A stretch of 64,000 bases of DNA, from assembly GCA_010094025.1 (NCBI GenBank), contig ML991776.1, positions 496,001 to 560,000 on the forward strand, given 5' to 3'. This DNA comes from Viridothelium virens (Eukaryota > Ascomycota > Dothideomycetes > Trypetheliales > Trypetheliaceae). A program made the position numbers and the translations under genes. The notes under the pieces were generated by a model, which saw nothing but the letters and a program-made list of their open reading frames with translations, was not told the DNA's origin and searched no databases. This document shows positions 1-12,275 of this stretch, one piece after another (position 1 is the stretch's first letter; every line of letters starts with the position of its first letter).

Positions 1-2426
1 GTTCCACGCACCAGTACTCTGGGGTATGATTTGAATGTCTTTGAAATCATCAGTGGACATACCGAGGTCGTAGTCCAATGGCAGGACATGACCGTGACAA
101 AACATAGCAGCATTTCTCTCTTCCCGGATCTCGATCTTGACGATGAAAATTCTGCGTGGCCTGGCGAGATCATCTGCTCTAATGAAGGTAGATATCTCCG
201 ACTCAATGGCGAAGATCCCCCATCACGTCACAATCCTGACAAAGTCGGCGTTGTGCAAAAAGTCAATGCAAGAGATCGCACCGCTCAAGTTCGTTGGTTT
301 TCACATCCAAACGTCACCTTCACCTACTTTGAAGATGACCCAAAATCCCACCTGTTACCTGATTCAAAAACAGGCGTAGCAGAAGGTCCTGAAGAAGAGG
401 TTAGTCTCTATGACGTTCAGAGCCCAACGGCTTTGAACAAGCGTCGAGGAGACCTTGTGCTTCTCAAGCACAGCGAGGATAGACCACTACCTGACGCTGA
501 GCGACCTGATGACATCAAATGGGTTGGCGAGATCATTGAACAAGGTCTTGATGGTCTATCGACGATTCGACTGGGAGCTTTAGATACAGTTCAAGATGTC
601 AAAGTCCACGTCGAGAACACGATTTTGGCGTACAGCAATGAAATGGATGACTTTGACTATGAAGATGACCTTTCTGAAGAGGATGAAGAAGACTCGGAAT
701 ACCTAGAGGATGAGGAGGAGGATGCAGAAATGGACGATGTACTATCCCCATTCTGGTCACCCAGCGCTTTAAGCCATCCTATCGATGACGAACCACCCAT
801 TGTAATTTCGGAAGAGACAATTGACATTGGGTACGACGAATTTCATAACAGAGTAGAAGATATATTACGCAGCAATCGCTTACTCGACAGTAATATGGAA
901 GATGTAACCGAGGAGGATGAAACCAAGGAGGAAGAAGATGGTGAAGACGACGAAGAAGGCGAAGGGGAGTGGACTAGTACCGACGATTCTGACGATAACT
1001 CAAATGTGGATTCCGAGTCGGAAAAGAATGAAGAGAAAGTCGCCTCTACAAACAACGACACGCCCATGACCGATGTCGAGCCTAATGAAACCTTCCCGAA
1101 AAAGCCCGATCCCTCAAACCTAAGCTCCTACGTCTCTCCTCCTCAACCTCCCGCCACGCAACCCTCGTCCTCTACCTCGCAACCTACACTGTCCTCGACC
1201 CTGAATCTCGACTTCCCCTCCCTACCAAACGCACCCCCCTCCTTCGCCATCCTCTCCGAGTCCGTCCCCTCCACGCACCGCTACGCCAGCACCCCCAACG
1301 TCACAGCTGGGTCTATACGTCGCATCACGAAAGAACACGGTATACTCGCCTCCTCCCTCCCCTCCGGTATCTACGTCCGCACCTGGGAGTCCCGCCTCGA
1401 CCTCCTCCGCATCCTGCTCATCGGCCCCCTCGACACCCCCTACGAGCTCGCCCCCTTCGTCATCGACCTCTGGATGGGACCGACCTTTCCGACCCGCCCG
1501 CCCGAGATGTTTTTCCATTCCTGGTCGGTGGGCACGAGTACCAGCATCAGGCCGCCTGGCGGTGGTGGCAGTGATGGGGCTGGCAGTGGAGGAGGAGGAG
1601 GAGGAGGGGAAGGAGGAGGAGGAAAGGGAGGAATGGGAGGAGCCGGGGCTGGTTCACTAGCGGTGCCGGTGGCAGCGACGACGGTGACATCGACAACGAC
1701 GGGCGGACCGGGCGGTGCGGTGAACCCGAATCTGTACGAGAACGGGAAGATCTGTCTAAGCCTGCTCGGCACGTGGCATGCGGATTCGGGCGGGGAGGCC
1801 TGGTCGCCCGGGAAGAGCACGGTGTTGCAGATTTTGGTCAGCTTGCTGGGGTTGGTGCTCGTGCGGGAGCCGTACTATAGTAAGTTTCTGAGTCTAAGTT
1901 TACCAATTGGAGTTTTTTGCCCTTTTTGGCCTCTTTCCCCCCCACTTGCCCTGCCCCCTTTTCTCCTTCTCTGTGACCCTTTCCTTACTGTCCGTACATT
2001 GCTTAATTCTCCTTCCCCCCCTTTCTTTTTTTGTCTTTAGACTAACATAGCACAGACGAAGCTGGCTACGAAACCCGCCTTGCTGACCCTGCCTCCGCCC
2101 TACCCTCCGCCCTCTACACGGAACGCACCTACTTCCGCACCCGTGCCTTTATTGCCCATGCCCTGACCCATCGCGAGGCCGTCACCGGCGTCGCCGATGT
2201 CATCGATTGGCTTTACCGGTCCAACGCAGAGGGCGCGCCTCGCCTGCTCGACCACGCGATTGCGATGGCTAGGGAGACCGTCGCGAGGAGTGAGAAGAGG
2301 GACAAGGAGGTTGAAGGGGCGAATGAGGTACCGAGGGATGGGCTGAGAAGGTGTAGCCTGGGGGCTTTGGTGTTGTTGAAAAGAGCAGTGGCAAGGTTAG
2401 AGGGGCTTCGTGGGGCCGATAGTTGA
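1..2426 (+). CDS. UBE2O-like E2/E3 ubiquitin-conjugating enzyme, 5' partial
   Basis: The frame is open to the left edge, so the N-terminus lies outside the window; 749 residues are visible. Exons 1-1879 and 2056-2426, with a GTAAGT...CAG intron that restores the motif PYYNEAGYE across the junction. The N-terminal part is beta-rich, followed by two long Asp/Glu-rich acidic tracts (about 640-760 and 890-1030). The C-terminal UBC fold (about 1320-2130) has an NPNLYENGKICLSLLGTW motif whose Cys codon at 1753-1755 is the expected thioester cysteine; NPN rather than HPN is usual for UBE2O. Family role: large E2/E3 hybrid that ubiquitinates orphan or basic proteins. Odd point: a glycine-rich insert of roughly 50 residues (1550-1720) sits inside the UBC fold just before the NPN motif. 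The family call is firm; substrates are unknown. Confidence 0.88.
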
Positions 2427-4029
2427 GGGTAGGCACATGGAAGAAACGTGTCTGGAAGCGTGTTTGCAGGTATGGGGAGGTGAGTTTGCGGAAACTTTGA
2501 TGGATGTGGCGGTTGCATATGGTGGCTTGTGGCGAGAAAGAGCTTAGATGGCAGGTGGGCCTTGATTATCCTGACCGGCATGGCTAATAGATAGAATTCG
2601 TTCCTTACTTCGCGACGTAAGGCAGTTCATCGCCAATGGGCTACAAGAAAGCAATCAAGGTGTCATTACCGACGCAGCCCTATTATTTCGGACACTTGCA
2701 TATGCTGCATTTGAGGGCTGTGGATTGACTTCAAGACTTCGGTCAGCCGAGTCTAATTGTTCTACATACGACTACATATCTCGAAAACATAATGCCCATT
2801 GATGGGGAACCGCGGCCAGATGGAGCCGGAACAGCCGAAAGTTATTAGGAACCATATATGCATGACAATCTTTTCAGCCAACCAAATTATCCATGCCTGA
2901 GGAACACCACCAAACTCAGAATTAGGGGTACAAGGTATCAAAAAAGCATGAAAGCCAAGCCAGAAACACGTCACTAATTCAGCCCGTTTGCGACTATGCG
3001 AGACGCGACCTGTAGGACGAGGAAGAATTTTTACCCGAGGCATTAAAATAGTACAAGGTGCTTGATGTATACGTGAAAGAAGAAATCAATTTTTGTTCAT
3101 CCACAGACAAAGCCTCGACCAGGAACCCAAGTAATTCCGGGGTTGATTTTGTTCTCCGTCATCATCATCAATGCGTACTCATATCCATCCCAGGCAGGCG
3201 TAGCTGCAACGCGAAATCATCATAGAAAAGAAACAAGTCCCGTTATTGATCTCCGGCCCGAGAAGGAGAATCCCTAGTACATTGATTAAAGCCTAAAAAA
3301 GAAATCGTGACACCCGCTGGAAAAAGCCGAGAACATTTTGTAAAAAGCAACACCACCCAACGTGCACATCTTTCGGACGTAACAAAAAATCCCAACCCGG
3401 AGGGAGGACGGATGAGGATGGCCGATGAACTCGGTTGAGATGTTGAGAATGATTACAAATGAGGAGGAGGAAAGATGGTGGTAGGCTCGGAAGCGACTGA
3501 GCCACAGTTCTGGAGCCGACCGACCGAGTTCGCGCCGCACGCGGATGGAACGGAGATGCAAGATGAGAAAAAAAGTTGGAGGGGTGACGTGATGAATAAG
3601 ACCGCCCTAAAAATTGCGATGCCGCAGGGCCAAGGGGCTTCCAGAACGTCCGAGCGGGCGCCACACCATCAGCGGCCCACACGGGCCCACCAATCCCCGC
3701 CGGGTTCCCGATCGTAGGAACTTAAGGCCGAAGGAAAAAAAAGAGAAGGAGGCGCGGCCGGGGGGGGGGGGGCCAGAAAGGAAGGGTGAGGTCCCTGCAT
3801 GACGCATGGAAGACGCGAAGATGCAACGATGCCTTTCGAAGGATTCCATTGCCTGCCACTTGGAGCCACTTCCGCCGAAGGAAAAAAAGTAAGTAGAGTT
3901 GCAACAGGCGATGTGCGAGGCGAGCGCCGACGACGAAGGATCAATGACCAACGCAGCCCTACACACTCCAACCAATTCAAGCAAATTTTTGCGACTCGCT
4001 GGTCATGTTGTCTTTCATGCGAGTAATAC
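2427..4029. other. Intergenic, convergent 3' ends
   Basis: This holds the 3' flanks of the UBE2O-like gene and of the Rpn4-like gene, which face each other. Short overlapping frames on both strands show no recognisable protein. A run of 13 G residues lies at 3760-3772. I see no RNA gene. Confidence 0.6.
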
Positions 4030-6276
4030 TCAGTGTCCGCCGCGACGCCGGTGCTTGCCTGGAAAGTCCACCTCAGGGTGCACAACGCGCATGTGACGGG
4101 TCAAAGCGTCGTTTCGGCTGAAGGTTTTTTCTTCCACGCATAGAGCGCATCGCACCTTCTGCTTGCGGGCGTTATGAATCGTGTCTTCATGCCGAGTGAG
4201 GTCGTAGGGCCGAGAGAAAATGGTGTTGCACGGCTTGCCCGTTGATGGGTTGATGCGCTCGCACTTATGCGGGCCCGCCTGGCTGTTACGGGCGAGAAGG
4301 GCTTCCGAGGTCATACTGCTGCCGCCGGATGAGGCCACCTCGTCGCTGGAGCCAGCTCGTCCTGGTAGAGAGGCGAGTGGATGATGCACTGATCGGTGAC
4401 CCTCGCGTTTGTGCTTCTGCAGCTTTTGGGGGTTATCAAAGCGCATAGGACAACCATGGTAGGTGCAGCTGTAGGTTCCCGTGTCGGCCGTAGTTCGAGG
4501 CGGTCTTGTAACGTCGACTGGGTTGGATGCCTCTGCCTCACTTATACTCGACTCCATCGACGTAAGATGTGCTGGAAACTCGGGTGTAGGTTCAAGGGCG
4601 CCTGATGTTGAAGTAGGTGCGCGTCGGTAAGATGAAGCAGGAAAGGGATAACCAGGTGTTGGTTGAGTAGACATCGTAGAGGGAACGTTGAAGGAGAAGT
4701 TGGACTGTGGAGGCCCCGAAGTTGCAAATGCCGGGTTATGAGGTTGCCTTGATACCATGCTACGGAAACCCTGAGACGTAGTGGGTTGTTGATCGTGATC
4801 ACTCGACCACTGGCTCTGGGAATAGTCTTGAGAATAATCTGCTGAGCTGTCTTCAGTGAAGAGGGGCATCTGATCGTCTTCTGAGGATTGATAGTCTAAT
4901 AGGGCATCCTTTGGTGAGATGGTCTTGGAAGGAGGGTCTCTTGAGGGCGACAGGTGGTTCCTTCTCATAGCCAGCCCCTCAAACTGGGCTTTCTGCTGTT
5001 CCCGAGAGCCTGCGGCTGTGCCAAGCAGACTTGCGGGTGATCGAAAGTCAAAAGGAAGATGTTGACTAGGGAAAGTGTCGATAGGTCCAGTAGAAGAAGT
5101 AGTCGCCGGAGACTGAGAGCGGACACGTTCAGCTTGTTGTAGGCGCTCACTAATGAGGTTCTTCCGCATCGGTGAAAGCGGTGTAGTGTTTGGTTTAAAT
5201 TTTTTGGCGGGTGGCGGCGGCGCTGCAGTGGCGTTGACTGGGTTATATAGTTCATCCTGACACGCGTCGGACATGGTCCTGTCGAGTTTTGGGAACGCTT
5301 TAGAGAAGTCTGATTCGTCGGAGGAGGGTGAGTAAATGCCAAGCCTGTAATCGAGTGGTGAAGGGAGATTCTCACCAGCTGAAAGAGCCCTATAGTCATC
5401 GTAATCATTATTCGATGACCGAGGTGTGGCAGGTGACTCCCTGCTAAACGATGATACGGAGTGTCTTGCAGAATGCGAGAACGCAGGAGCGTCATCATCA
5501 GCACCAGTGTGGTGGTCCATCATGACCTGTTTCACGGCCAAGTGTGCTGTTGATGGCTCACTGTAACCTTGACCGTAATATGAATCGGTTGGATGAGGCA
5601 TGAGGAACGAGGTGTTCGTGGGAGTCTGCGTAGGCGTAGGCAAGGGCTTCGAGTAGGTGGTGGCGTCGTCAGGACCCGAGAACCCGTCAAAGGGTCCCGC
5701 AGCCTGTGGCGACTGGTCTGTATTGGCAATGTGCGGAAATGTTGTTGTTCTGTCGTACGGTGACGCCGGACCACTGGAGCCCACGGAGGACGAACTATGT
5801 TCTCTTCGATGATTTCGGCCTCCCCGGAATTGCCGATTTGCTCGCGTATCTTGCAGCGCGTTCACATTAAATTGCTTCGAATTTTCTTCAAACATCTGCC
5901 AATCTTGCTGATTGCACAACCCCGCCATGTCCATCGACGGCTGTGGAGACATCGCACCACCAAACTGCGGTATGGGTGTAGGCGTAGGAGTCGATTGCTG
6001 CACTCGAATGGATGGATTGAGAGATTGGAAATCTGAGCTCATATGTTGGGTGGCTTCTGAGTAAGGCGAGCCAGGAAAATTGCGGGGGTATGACGTTGAA
6101 ATGTCGAAATACTGATTTTTCAAGGACCGTTGGAATTCTGCTGGTGACGGCGTGGAAATAGAGTATGGTAAGTTCTCGAAGAATGATGGTTCTGATGGTG
6201 CTGGCGAGGGTAAATCGGTGGGTTGTAGATGATGGAGAGATAGCGAATGCTGACGTCGTGGAAAGGAGTCGATCAT
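4030..6276 (-). CDS. RPN4: C2H2 zinc-finger transcription factor, Rpn4-like
   Basis: Single exon, 748 residues; the start is the ATG at 6276, since the frame upstream of it begins only with TTG. The first 550 residues are Ser/Pro/Gln-rich and disordered with acidic patches, as expected for an activation and degron region. Three zinc fingers fill the last 190 residues: one with C-x4-C and H-x4-H; a second with an unusually long C-x10-C spacing followed by FSRPYDLTRHEDTIH; and a third with C-x2-C and TFSRNDALTRHMRVVH. The protein ends in a basic HRRRGGH tail. The FSRPYDLTRH / FSRxDALTRH pair resembles the Rpn4 family, which drives proteasome subunit genes through PACE elements (GGTGGCAAA) and is itself degraded by the proteasome. 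The assignment rests on the zinc-finger block alone; the N-terminus is not comparable by eye. Confidence 0.75.
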   Translation of the reverse strand: MIDSFPRRQHSLSLHHLQPTDLPSPAPSEPSFFENLPYSISTPSPAEFQRSLKNQYFDISTSYPRNFPGSPYSEATQHMSSDFQSLNPSIRVQQSTPTPTPIPQFGGAMSPQPSMDMAGLCNQQDWQMFEENSKQFNVNALQDTRANRQFRGGRNHRREHSSSSVGSSGPASPYDRTTTFPHIANTDQSPQAAGPFDGFSGPDDATTYSKPLPTPTQTPTNTSFLMPHPTDSYYGQGYSEPSTAHLAVKQVMMDHHTGADDDAPAFSHSARHSVSSFSRESPATPRSSNNDYDDYRALSAGENLPSPLDYRLGIYSPSSDESDFSKAFPKLDRTMSDACQDELYNPVNATAAPPPPAKKFKPNTTPLSPMRKNLISERLQQAERVRSQSPATTSSTGPIDTFPSQHLPFDFRSPASLLGTAAGSREQQKAQFEGLAMRRNHLSPSRDPPSKTISPKDALLDYQSSEDDQMPLFTEDSSADYSQDYSQSQWSSDHDQQPTTSQGFRSMVSRQPHNPAFATSGPPQSNFSFNVPSTMSTQPTPGYPFPASSYRRAPTSTSGALEPTPEFPAHLTSMESSISEAEASNPVDVTRPPRTTADTGTYSCTYHGCPMRFDNPQKLQKHKREGHRSVHHPLASLPGRAGSSDEVASSGGSSMTSEALLARNSQAGPHKCERINPSTGKPCNTIFSRPYDLTRHEDTIHNARKQKVRCALCVEEKTFSRNDALTRHMRVVHPEVDFPGKHRRRGGH

Positions 6277-6302
6277 ATTTGCCAATAGTCGTTGCGACTT
6301 TG

Positions 6303-6311
6303 GGTGGCAAC
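6303..6311 (+). promoter_or_regulatory. PACE-like element upstream of the Rpn4-like gene
   Basis: GGTGGCAAC matches 8 of 9 positions of the Rpn4 target PACE (GGTGGCAAA) and lies about 30 nt upstream of the ATG at 6276. Autoregulation is an inference; a single near match can occur by chance. Confidence 0.2.
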
Positions 6312-9300
6312 GTCTAATAAATTAGTAGGGTCGCCGATAGATCGGTCAAGTTATGCCCGCGGCCCGGGTGATCGGAATTTGCAAGATGTGGCTAGGTGAT
6401 TGGGTAGGATTTGTAAATCTTGAACGAAGAAAGCCGGCGAAAGTCGTGGACAAGTTGGTAAAGGTTTTCAGAGTCACCAGATCCGGTGACTCGCGAGCGC
6501 TGTGAGTCCTGTTGAAAACGAGAGTACGTGGTCTGACGATGGAATCTGGATGATTGTCGATGACCAACAGAGGACAGTTGCGATCCGCGACAAAGGAATT
6601 GGGGTAGATATGGCATTCTTCTTGTAGACGCTCAACGTCATTGCACCGTCCCAGGCCAGTAGGGGTCAGAGCACGGGCCTTCAGACCCCACCATAAAGAT
6701 TTTTAGCGCAGGCATGCAGGGATACATCAGCTAGCGTGGGCACAGCCTCAGAAAGGCACAGAAAGGGTCAGGGTGGCTTGCTCTGGTGTGCTGCACGCAT
6801 TTCACCCAAATCTTGGTCGGCCATGGCCGACCCCAGAATTCCACCGTTCTGCTTAGCGGCGCTACCCTCGCACTGCTCCTGTCAGCGTCCTTCGTGGCAC
6901 CCGGGTTTCCCGTCCGCTCGATTTGCTTTCCGTGCTCGGTACCAGCCTCGGCCGGCGATCTCCTGCGGATCTTGCCTAGATGCCTCAGTGATATTCCCTC
7001 CCAAAAATAACGCTCAATAAACGTTCTTGGGTCCGCCAGGATGTTTATGCTTCAACATTAAAGCTCGTGACGGTTTCTCGTCGGCAGCAAAGCGATCCAA
7101 CTGCGCCCCATTCTCCACCCATGCTATACACAAGAACTTCTCTTCGGTTAGACAGTCGAAACAGGAGCACTAGAAGTTGATCCAATGTGGACGAGAGACA
7201 CTATCTTTTTCCGATACCTCAAATACTTGGACCAATGAGAATGCATTTTTGACTTTTAGAGCCTGAATTATGAGTACTGTAGTACGACGAGCTAGATTAC
7301 TTTCTGACCTCAATGAGATGGTCGTGAGACTGGAGTACGAACACGATAGGTTACTCTGGTTTACCAAAGACGAAGAGAATGTGCAATGCGAGCTGAAATC
7401 CCAAAAGAGAAGATGTAGACACCAGTCATAGCGACCGACCTACTGTGGCTCCAGGCATAATTTTCAGCGGGTTGCGTCACGAGATTGCTAGATCTCTATC
7501 GTGGCTGATGTTTACTCGGGGATGTAGGCACGTGGGTGTAGCGACCTAGTAGTTGAGTTCAGCTTGCATCTGGCGAAGTCAGATAGGGTGGATAGAGTAG
7601 TGAAGGAGCAGATGAATAGGGCAACTATGGCTGCCTCCGACCAGACGTTTTCCAAGCCTCAACTTGGGGTACTCTGGACTTCTCCGGATTTCCACTACGG
7701 TGGTAACCGAGTCCTCCGAACCTATCGCCAGCGGACTAGGCGGCCTGCAGGAGGAGGTGTCGCAGCGTTGGGACGGTTCCTGTGAGGGAAGAGCTTGTGG
7801 CCGGAAACTTTGGACCGATGAATGGATATCAGGCGTTCGAGGGCCATTGAGACAGCGAGGCTGATGATTGGGGCAGAATTTTTCAGCGTGCGTCGGGAGG
7901 CATCTGGCCGTAGGGCTGTACTTCCTTCCATCCGCTTGGAGCCGGAAGACCTGACAAGCCACGACTGCCACACCTGCGCCACACCGGAGCTCACTAGCCA
8001 CCAGTGCCACATCTCAAGAGACAGTCTAGGCCCACACTTAGCCACAGCCCACCAAAATGAAATTTTCACCACCCAGAAGAATCTGCGAGTTTCGGGGAGA
8101 CTCGAACAAATCGAATTGAGCTCTTGTAGGTATTCGCCTCACATTGGTTGCGTCTTTTTCACCGCCATTGTCCTGGGCGCATCATTCTCTACCAGTCGGT
8201 GAATTTTCAAGCATTGTCGTACGCGTCCTCAGCTAACCCAACATTTGAGGAAGACGGCAGTTGAGTTCGTTGATCAATTGTATTCTTCCTATCCCTGTGC
8301 CATACGCATAGGTGCATAGGTGCACAGTCGGTTTCCTCCTTGTTCCTATTTCTGTCTCACTGACCGTCTCACGGTCTGCTCGACAATGCCATGGTATTGA
8401 CTGGGAGCTGATGCTGCATTATTGCCTTTCACTTTCCTCTTGTGACGGGATCGTACAAAACGTCTTCCCTTTCCGGACAGATCGACGGCGCCGCTCCGTA
8501 TCCGCTTATCGAGCTCCGCTAGTTATCCGCCACTAAGACTTCAACCACAGACCGAGGCCGACACTTATTCCCGCCGGAGTGGAGTGGTGCGGCGGGGACC
8601 TTACCTGTCGTGTCCGTGTGTGAGTGAGCTCGCTTGCCGGTCTCCTTTCCGCACTTGCATCCGGCATGCTCAATAGGGCTTGCTATCGTTGTCGATCACG
8701 AATTGCGTGGCCAAAGGCGTCATCTAAAACCTATCTTTAGATTCAAATGACATATAGAAAAGTCGATCAAGACGATCTCCCGTGCCAGCAACATGGTGCG
8801 CCGGATGACATTCTTCAAGATCCCGCTCATGCAACCAATGGAACATGTATAAATGCCAATAAGGCTCCGGACCCCTTTGGTGTTCTGCAAGGAAGTACTC
8901 ACTAAATAGTCTCTGTAAGTTAGACCTCGGCTTTTGCCTAGCATAGTATGTTTCAACTATTTTAATGCAAGGCACCTTTCCGGGGTGGGCTGCATGCCAA
9001 TAAAGAATGTGGCATGTTCTCAAATTCAGTTATCCAATCGCCATTCGCACAGAATGTGAAACACATATAAATTTGCCACATGAGTGGGACTCCCTTCCAT
9101 AGTGTTTTATCTGGAGATAAGGATAAGAGGTTTGAGCAAAGGATCTGCAGTTGCGGGTCATCACACCTGAAATCTAAGCTTAATATGGAGTCGTATGCAA
9201 AAGCGGTCCCTGATACTGATTTTCAACGGATTTCCTGCAACCAAATGACAGAGGCAAAAAAAGTTACTTGAGATAGTCCACGAGAAGTAGTGACGAGAAT

Positions 9301-11712
9301 CTGAAACTACCCAATTGCAACTGCGCATCTTCTCCAGATCTTGACCGCTACTTTCCGGAAAAGCCTCAGGCGCGATGCCATGCACATTTACAATGCAGGG
9401 AGACAGAATGAGGCAAAGGTCGCAAAGTATTGCTGCATTGTCATAAGTAAGATAAAATCCTTACTTTATCATTCGGCTCTCTATGAATAGTCTGATGACG
9501 CAACGTTGCACCCTTGATCGCCATGATAGGGAGAAGTCGGATGGCGCCAAGTCCACAGAGATGCTTACTTCGACTTCTCACCAGTTCAAAATAGCCATGC
9601 CCTCAATACGCATGAGCTGCATTAGCACAGTTCCGATGTCGCAAAGACGTTGCTGGGACCAGACGCAGAGATATCGAGCCAGCTACGTGGAGAAGGGAAA
9701 TGTGAATGATAATGGTTAGGGGTCAGATCGTAAAATTGAAGCCTGAGCCTGAAGGAGCTATTCTTGGAACTCGCCTAGAAAGTTTTTCCTCACTTCTGCG
9801 TTCCACGTTAGTCAAGAGCACAATGAGATCAAGCTAGGGCTAGAACACGGTTGAATGCATCTGCTTTCTGTGTGATAGACAGCACGGATAAGGAGGGATA
9901 GCAAGTGAAAATAGCACTGATATACTTCAGGCTCAATTTTAAGGCAGAGGCCATTGAGAGTTACCATAGGACTGCGAAGCTTCGAGATCCTGGCGTTTCC
10001 ATCTCTTCGACTGTATCACCATCTGAACATCTGCAAGCCAGCCAATTTTAGACATCCAGTTCTACTGAGGAAGCCTCGTCCGGCATCATGTCTGCTGTGT
10101 AACTTGTGACAAGGCTCAGCCAGGCAGTCTTCATATCGGAAGATCGCTTGTTTGAAGAGTGCAAACTCCTGCATAGCCATGAGCATCATGGCATTGCCGC
10201 TGAATGCTTCCATGAAATAACGAGATCATATAGGCAGAAATTGTCTCTGCAAGCTTCACATAGCGATGGTCTTCGCAAGATAGTTGGGTGGTTCTGATGA
10301 GTGTTAGAGAAGCGCCAGGAAGAAGTCTTCGGATGGCTTGACGAAGAAGATCACTTCAGCCTATTATGGGACAACACACTAGCCAAGACTTCCAGATAAC
10401 GGAGCCATCGAAAACAGTGCTCTAGACTGCTGAAATTTATTGCCAATCAAAGCACCTACAACGCAGACTAAACCCACGTCACAGAAGCAACCCCTCTTTT
10501 AGGATTGCGTGACAATATGTGGAAGCAAGAGTGAATCAAAGAGTCTCATGCGTCCTGGGCACTGCGTCAATCAGGCAATCACTGCTGTCAACTCTAGGAT
10601 TAAGTAGGTATTGCTACGGTCGCTCTCCAGTAAGGTTGGAAGGGTGCATCGGGTACAATTCCCGAAAAAAATCCCCTATTCCTAATTAGTATGTATCAGC
10701 ACGTGATGGACATACCGAACGAATGAAGCCTCTCAATCAGAAACTTCCTTTCCTATATCGTAGACTAAGCACTGATGAGAGTTTGACGCCGGTCGTTGAG
10801 GAATAATTGACATATGCAAGTGATCGGATATCGCCAGTCGTATTCCTTGTCTGAAGCCGGAGTTGTGCTTCGACCTGTTTCGCGCGCGCAAACATGGCAT
10901 CATGGCATGAGTTTCCCTTCTGTCAATGGCTGCAACACTTTGATACTGGTACGGAGTACTTGCCTTAGCCAGCTCGACTACATTTGACCGTAGCATGGTG
11001 GCTTTCGCGAAGAACAGCGATTCGCAGGCGCTGCACACGAGACTGGCTGCAGCTGGCAGATGGGTGTTAGCGCAAGGGAGACATCTCCATCGACCCAGAA
11101 CCACGCCAGGATCGTAGATTGCGGAGAATGAGGAGACAGCCAACATGTCTTGGTTATCCAGGCCATCCATCACCCCAATTGTGAGCCACCCAGTTATGCC
11201 TAGTCCAGGAGCAGTCCTCGTGACTGCTTCATCGCTATCAGCTAGGAGTCTATGGCCCCCCTTGGGAACGGGGGCTAGCGCAGGAGGTTTGGATGAGTAG
11301 AAAGTGCGACCGAGACGGTACAAACTCGCCAGCAGGCTGATACATTTTCATGCCAGACAGTGCTCAATGCTAGCCTGCGATTCGAGGGATCGAGGCGTCC
11401 ATCATCTGTAACTTCTGCAACTTCCCCTCGTGCCCGCAGTAACTAGCAACGACGGGCAAGGGCGTAGGACCCTTGAGCGATCGAAGCGCGAGAGTCTCCA
11501 TCTTAAAGTGGTGCAAATCACCTCCGCTTGGGGACGAGCGCAGGTCTAGGCTCAGAGCAGTTTGGCCTTCTCCGCATTTTCACGTAAACCCCTGATCCGA
11601 ACGGATGCCGCTTCGACTTAGCTGCAGGCAACTCTGGCTCTGAAGACCAGGAGAGGCCCGCCTCCGTTGTCAGGTCTCCCAACGACTCTCGCGTGTACTT
11701 CAAATCTCCTCG
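6312..11712. other. Long intergenic stretch without a supported gene
   Basis: About 5.4 kb in which both strands contain only short frames with no recognisable domain. The longest (minus, 10733-11323) begins with TTG and has no family likeness. A short minus frame around 8724-9023 looks slightly protein-like but lacks an ATG. The part next to 6276 must hold the promoter and probably a long 5' leader of the Rpn4-like gene. A copy of the nonamer TACGGAGTA lies at 10950-10958. Confidence 0.5.
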
Positions 11713-12195
11713 TCAGCTCAACTGCTTACCGAAGACTGCAACAGAATCATCCTGCCCCGACGCTGGAGTCGACGAATGTCCAGTCCGCCGGCTCACAACA
11801 GATACATCACTAAGCAGCCCCAGCGGCGAGGCGTCCCCGCCCGATAGATTGGCGTTCCCCACAATCGTTCCGAGTTTTTGACGACCCCGAGTCGGACTCC
11901 TCGACACGCTTCCTCGCTCGGCTGGACTCACGCGTGCTTTGCAACCTTCGTCGACAGCGTCGCCGGTGCCTTCGTCGCGTGAGAGGTGTACGCGACAATG
12001 TGGGCAGGCTGACTTACGCCTGACGAAGCGCATCGGCACCGCAGCACTGCGACTTCTCAAGCGAAGAAACGTGGCGCGCTTCCCCACATTCTTCCCCCTG
12101 ATCAAATCCGTTCCATTGGCAGCGTTCGGTTGAAACGTGGAGAATAAGTAGAGCACGAGAATAAGGGAGCAAACTCCTCTTCTTTTCCTGGACAT
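11713..12195 (-). CDS. Hypothetical small secreted-type protein (weak call)
   Basis: A 160-codon frame starting at the ATG at 12195. The first 28 residues look like a signal peptide: basic MSRKRR, then a hydrophobic GVCSLILVLYLF core, then a polar region ending AANG. A TATATA box lies about 75 nt upstream (12270-12275), a fitting distance for this start. An upstream in-frame ATG at 12270 overlaps the TATA box, so the inner ATG is preferred. The rest is Ser/Arg/Gly-rich with no known domain and includes one CPHC. After the TGA at 11713-11715 the same frame stays open for about 63 more codons to 11518, and a GTAAGC sits just before the stop, so an unrecognised intron or readthrough is possible. 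Family unknown; it could be a chance ORF in GC-rich DNA. Confidence 0.3.
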   Translation of the reverse strand: MSRKRRGVCSLILVLYLFSTFQPNAANGTDLIRGKNVGKRATFLRLRSRSAAVPMRFVRRKSACPHCRVHLSRDEGTGDAVDEGCKARVSPAERGSVSRSPTRGRQKLGTIVGNANLSGGDASPLGLLSDVSVVSRRTGHSSTPASGQDDSVAVFGKQLS

Positions 12196-12269
12196 TGGGG
12201 TTTTGCGGCAAGTGCGGAAGGCTGGGATAGAACAAGGCGTTTGAGTGTCTTCAAAGGTCAGAGCTCCCA

Positions 12270-12275
12270 TATATA
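12270..12275 (-). promoter_or_regulatory. TATA box
   Basis: TATATA on the minus strand in the context CAGTATATATGGG, about 75 nt upstream of the ATG at 12195. Confidence 0.35.

Noticed and set aside
10648-10664. tRNA T-arm-like GGGTACAATTCCC
   Set aside because: No anticodon arm or acceptor pairing around it; the expected 3' acceptor strand is a run of A.
10733-11323. 196-codon minus-strand frame
   Set aside because: Starts with TTG, has no recognisable motif, no splice partner and no promoter signal.
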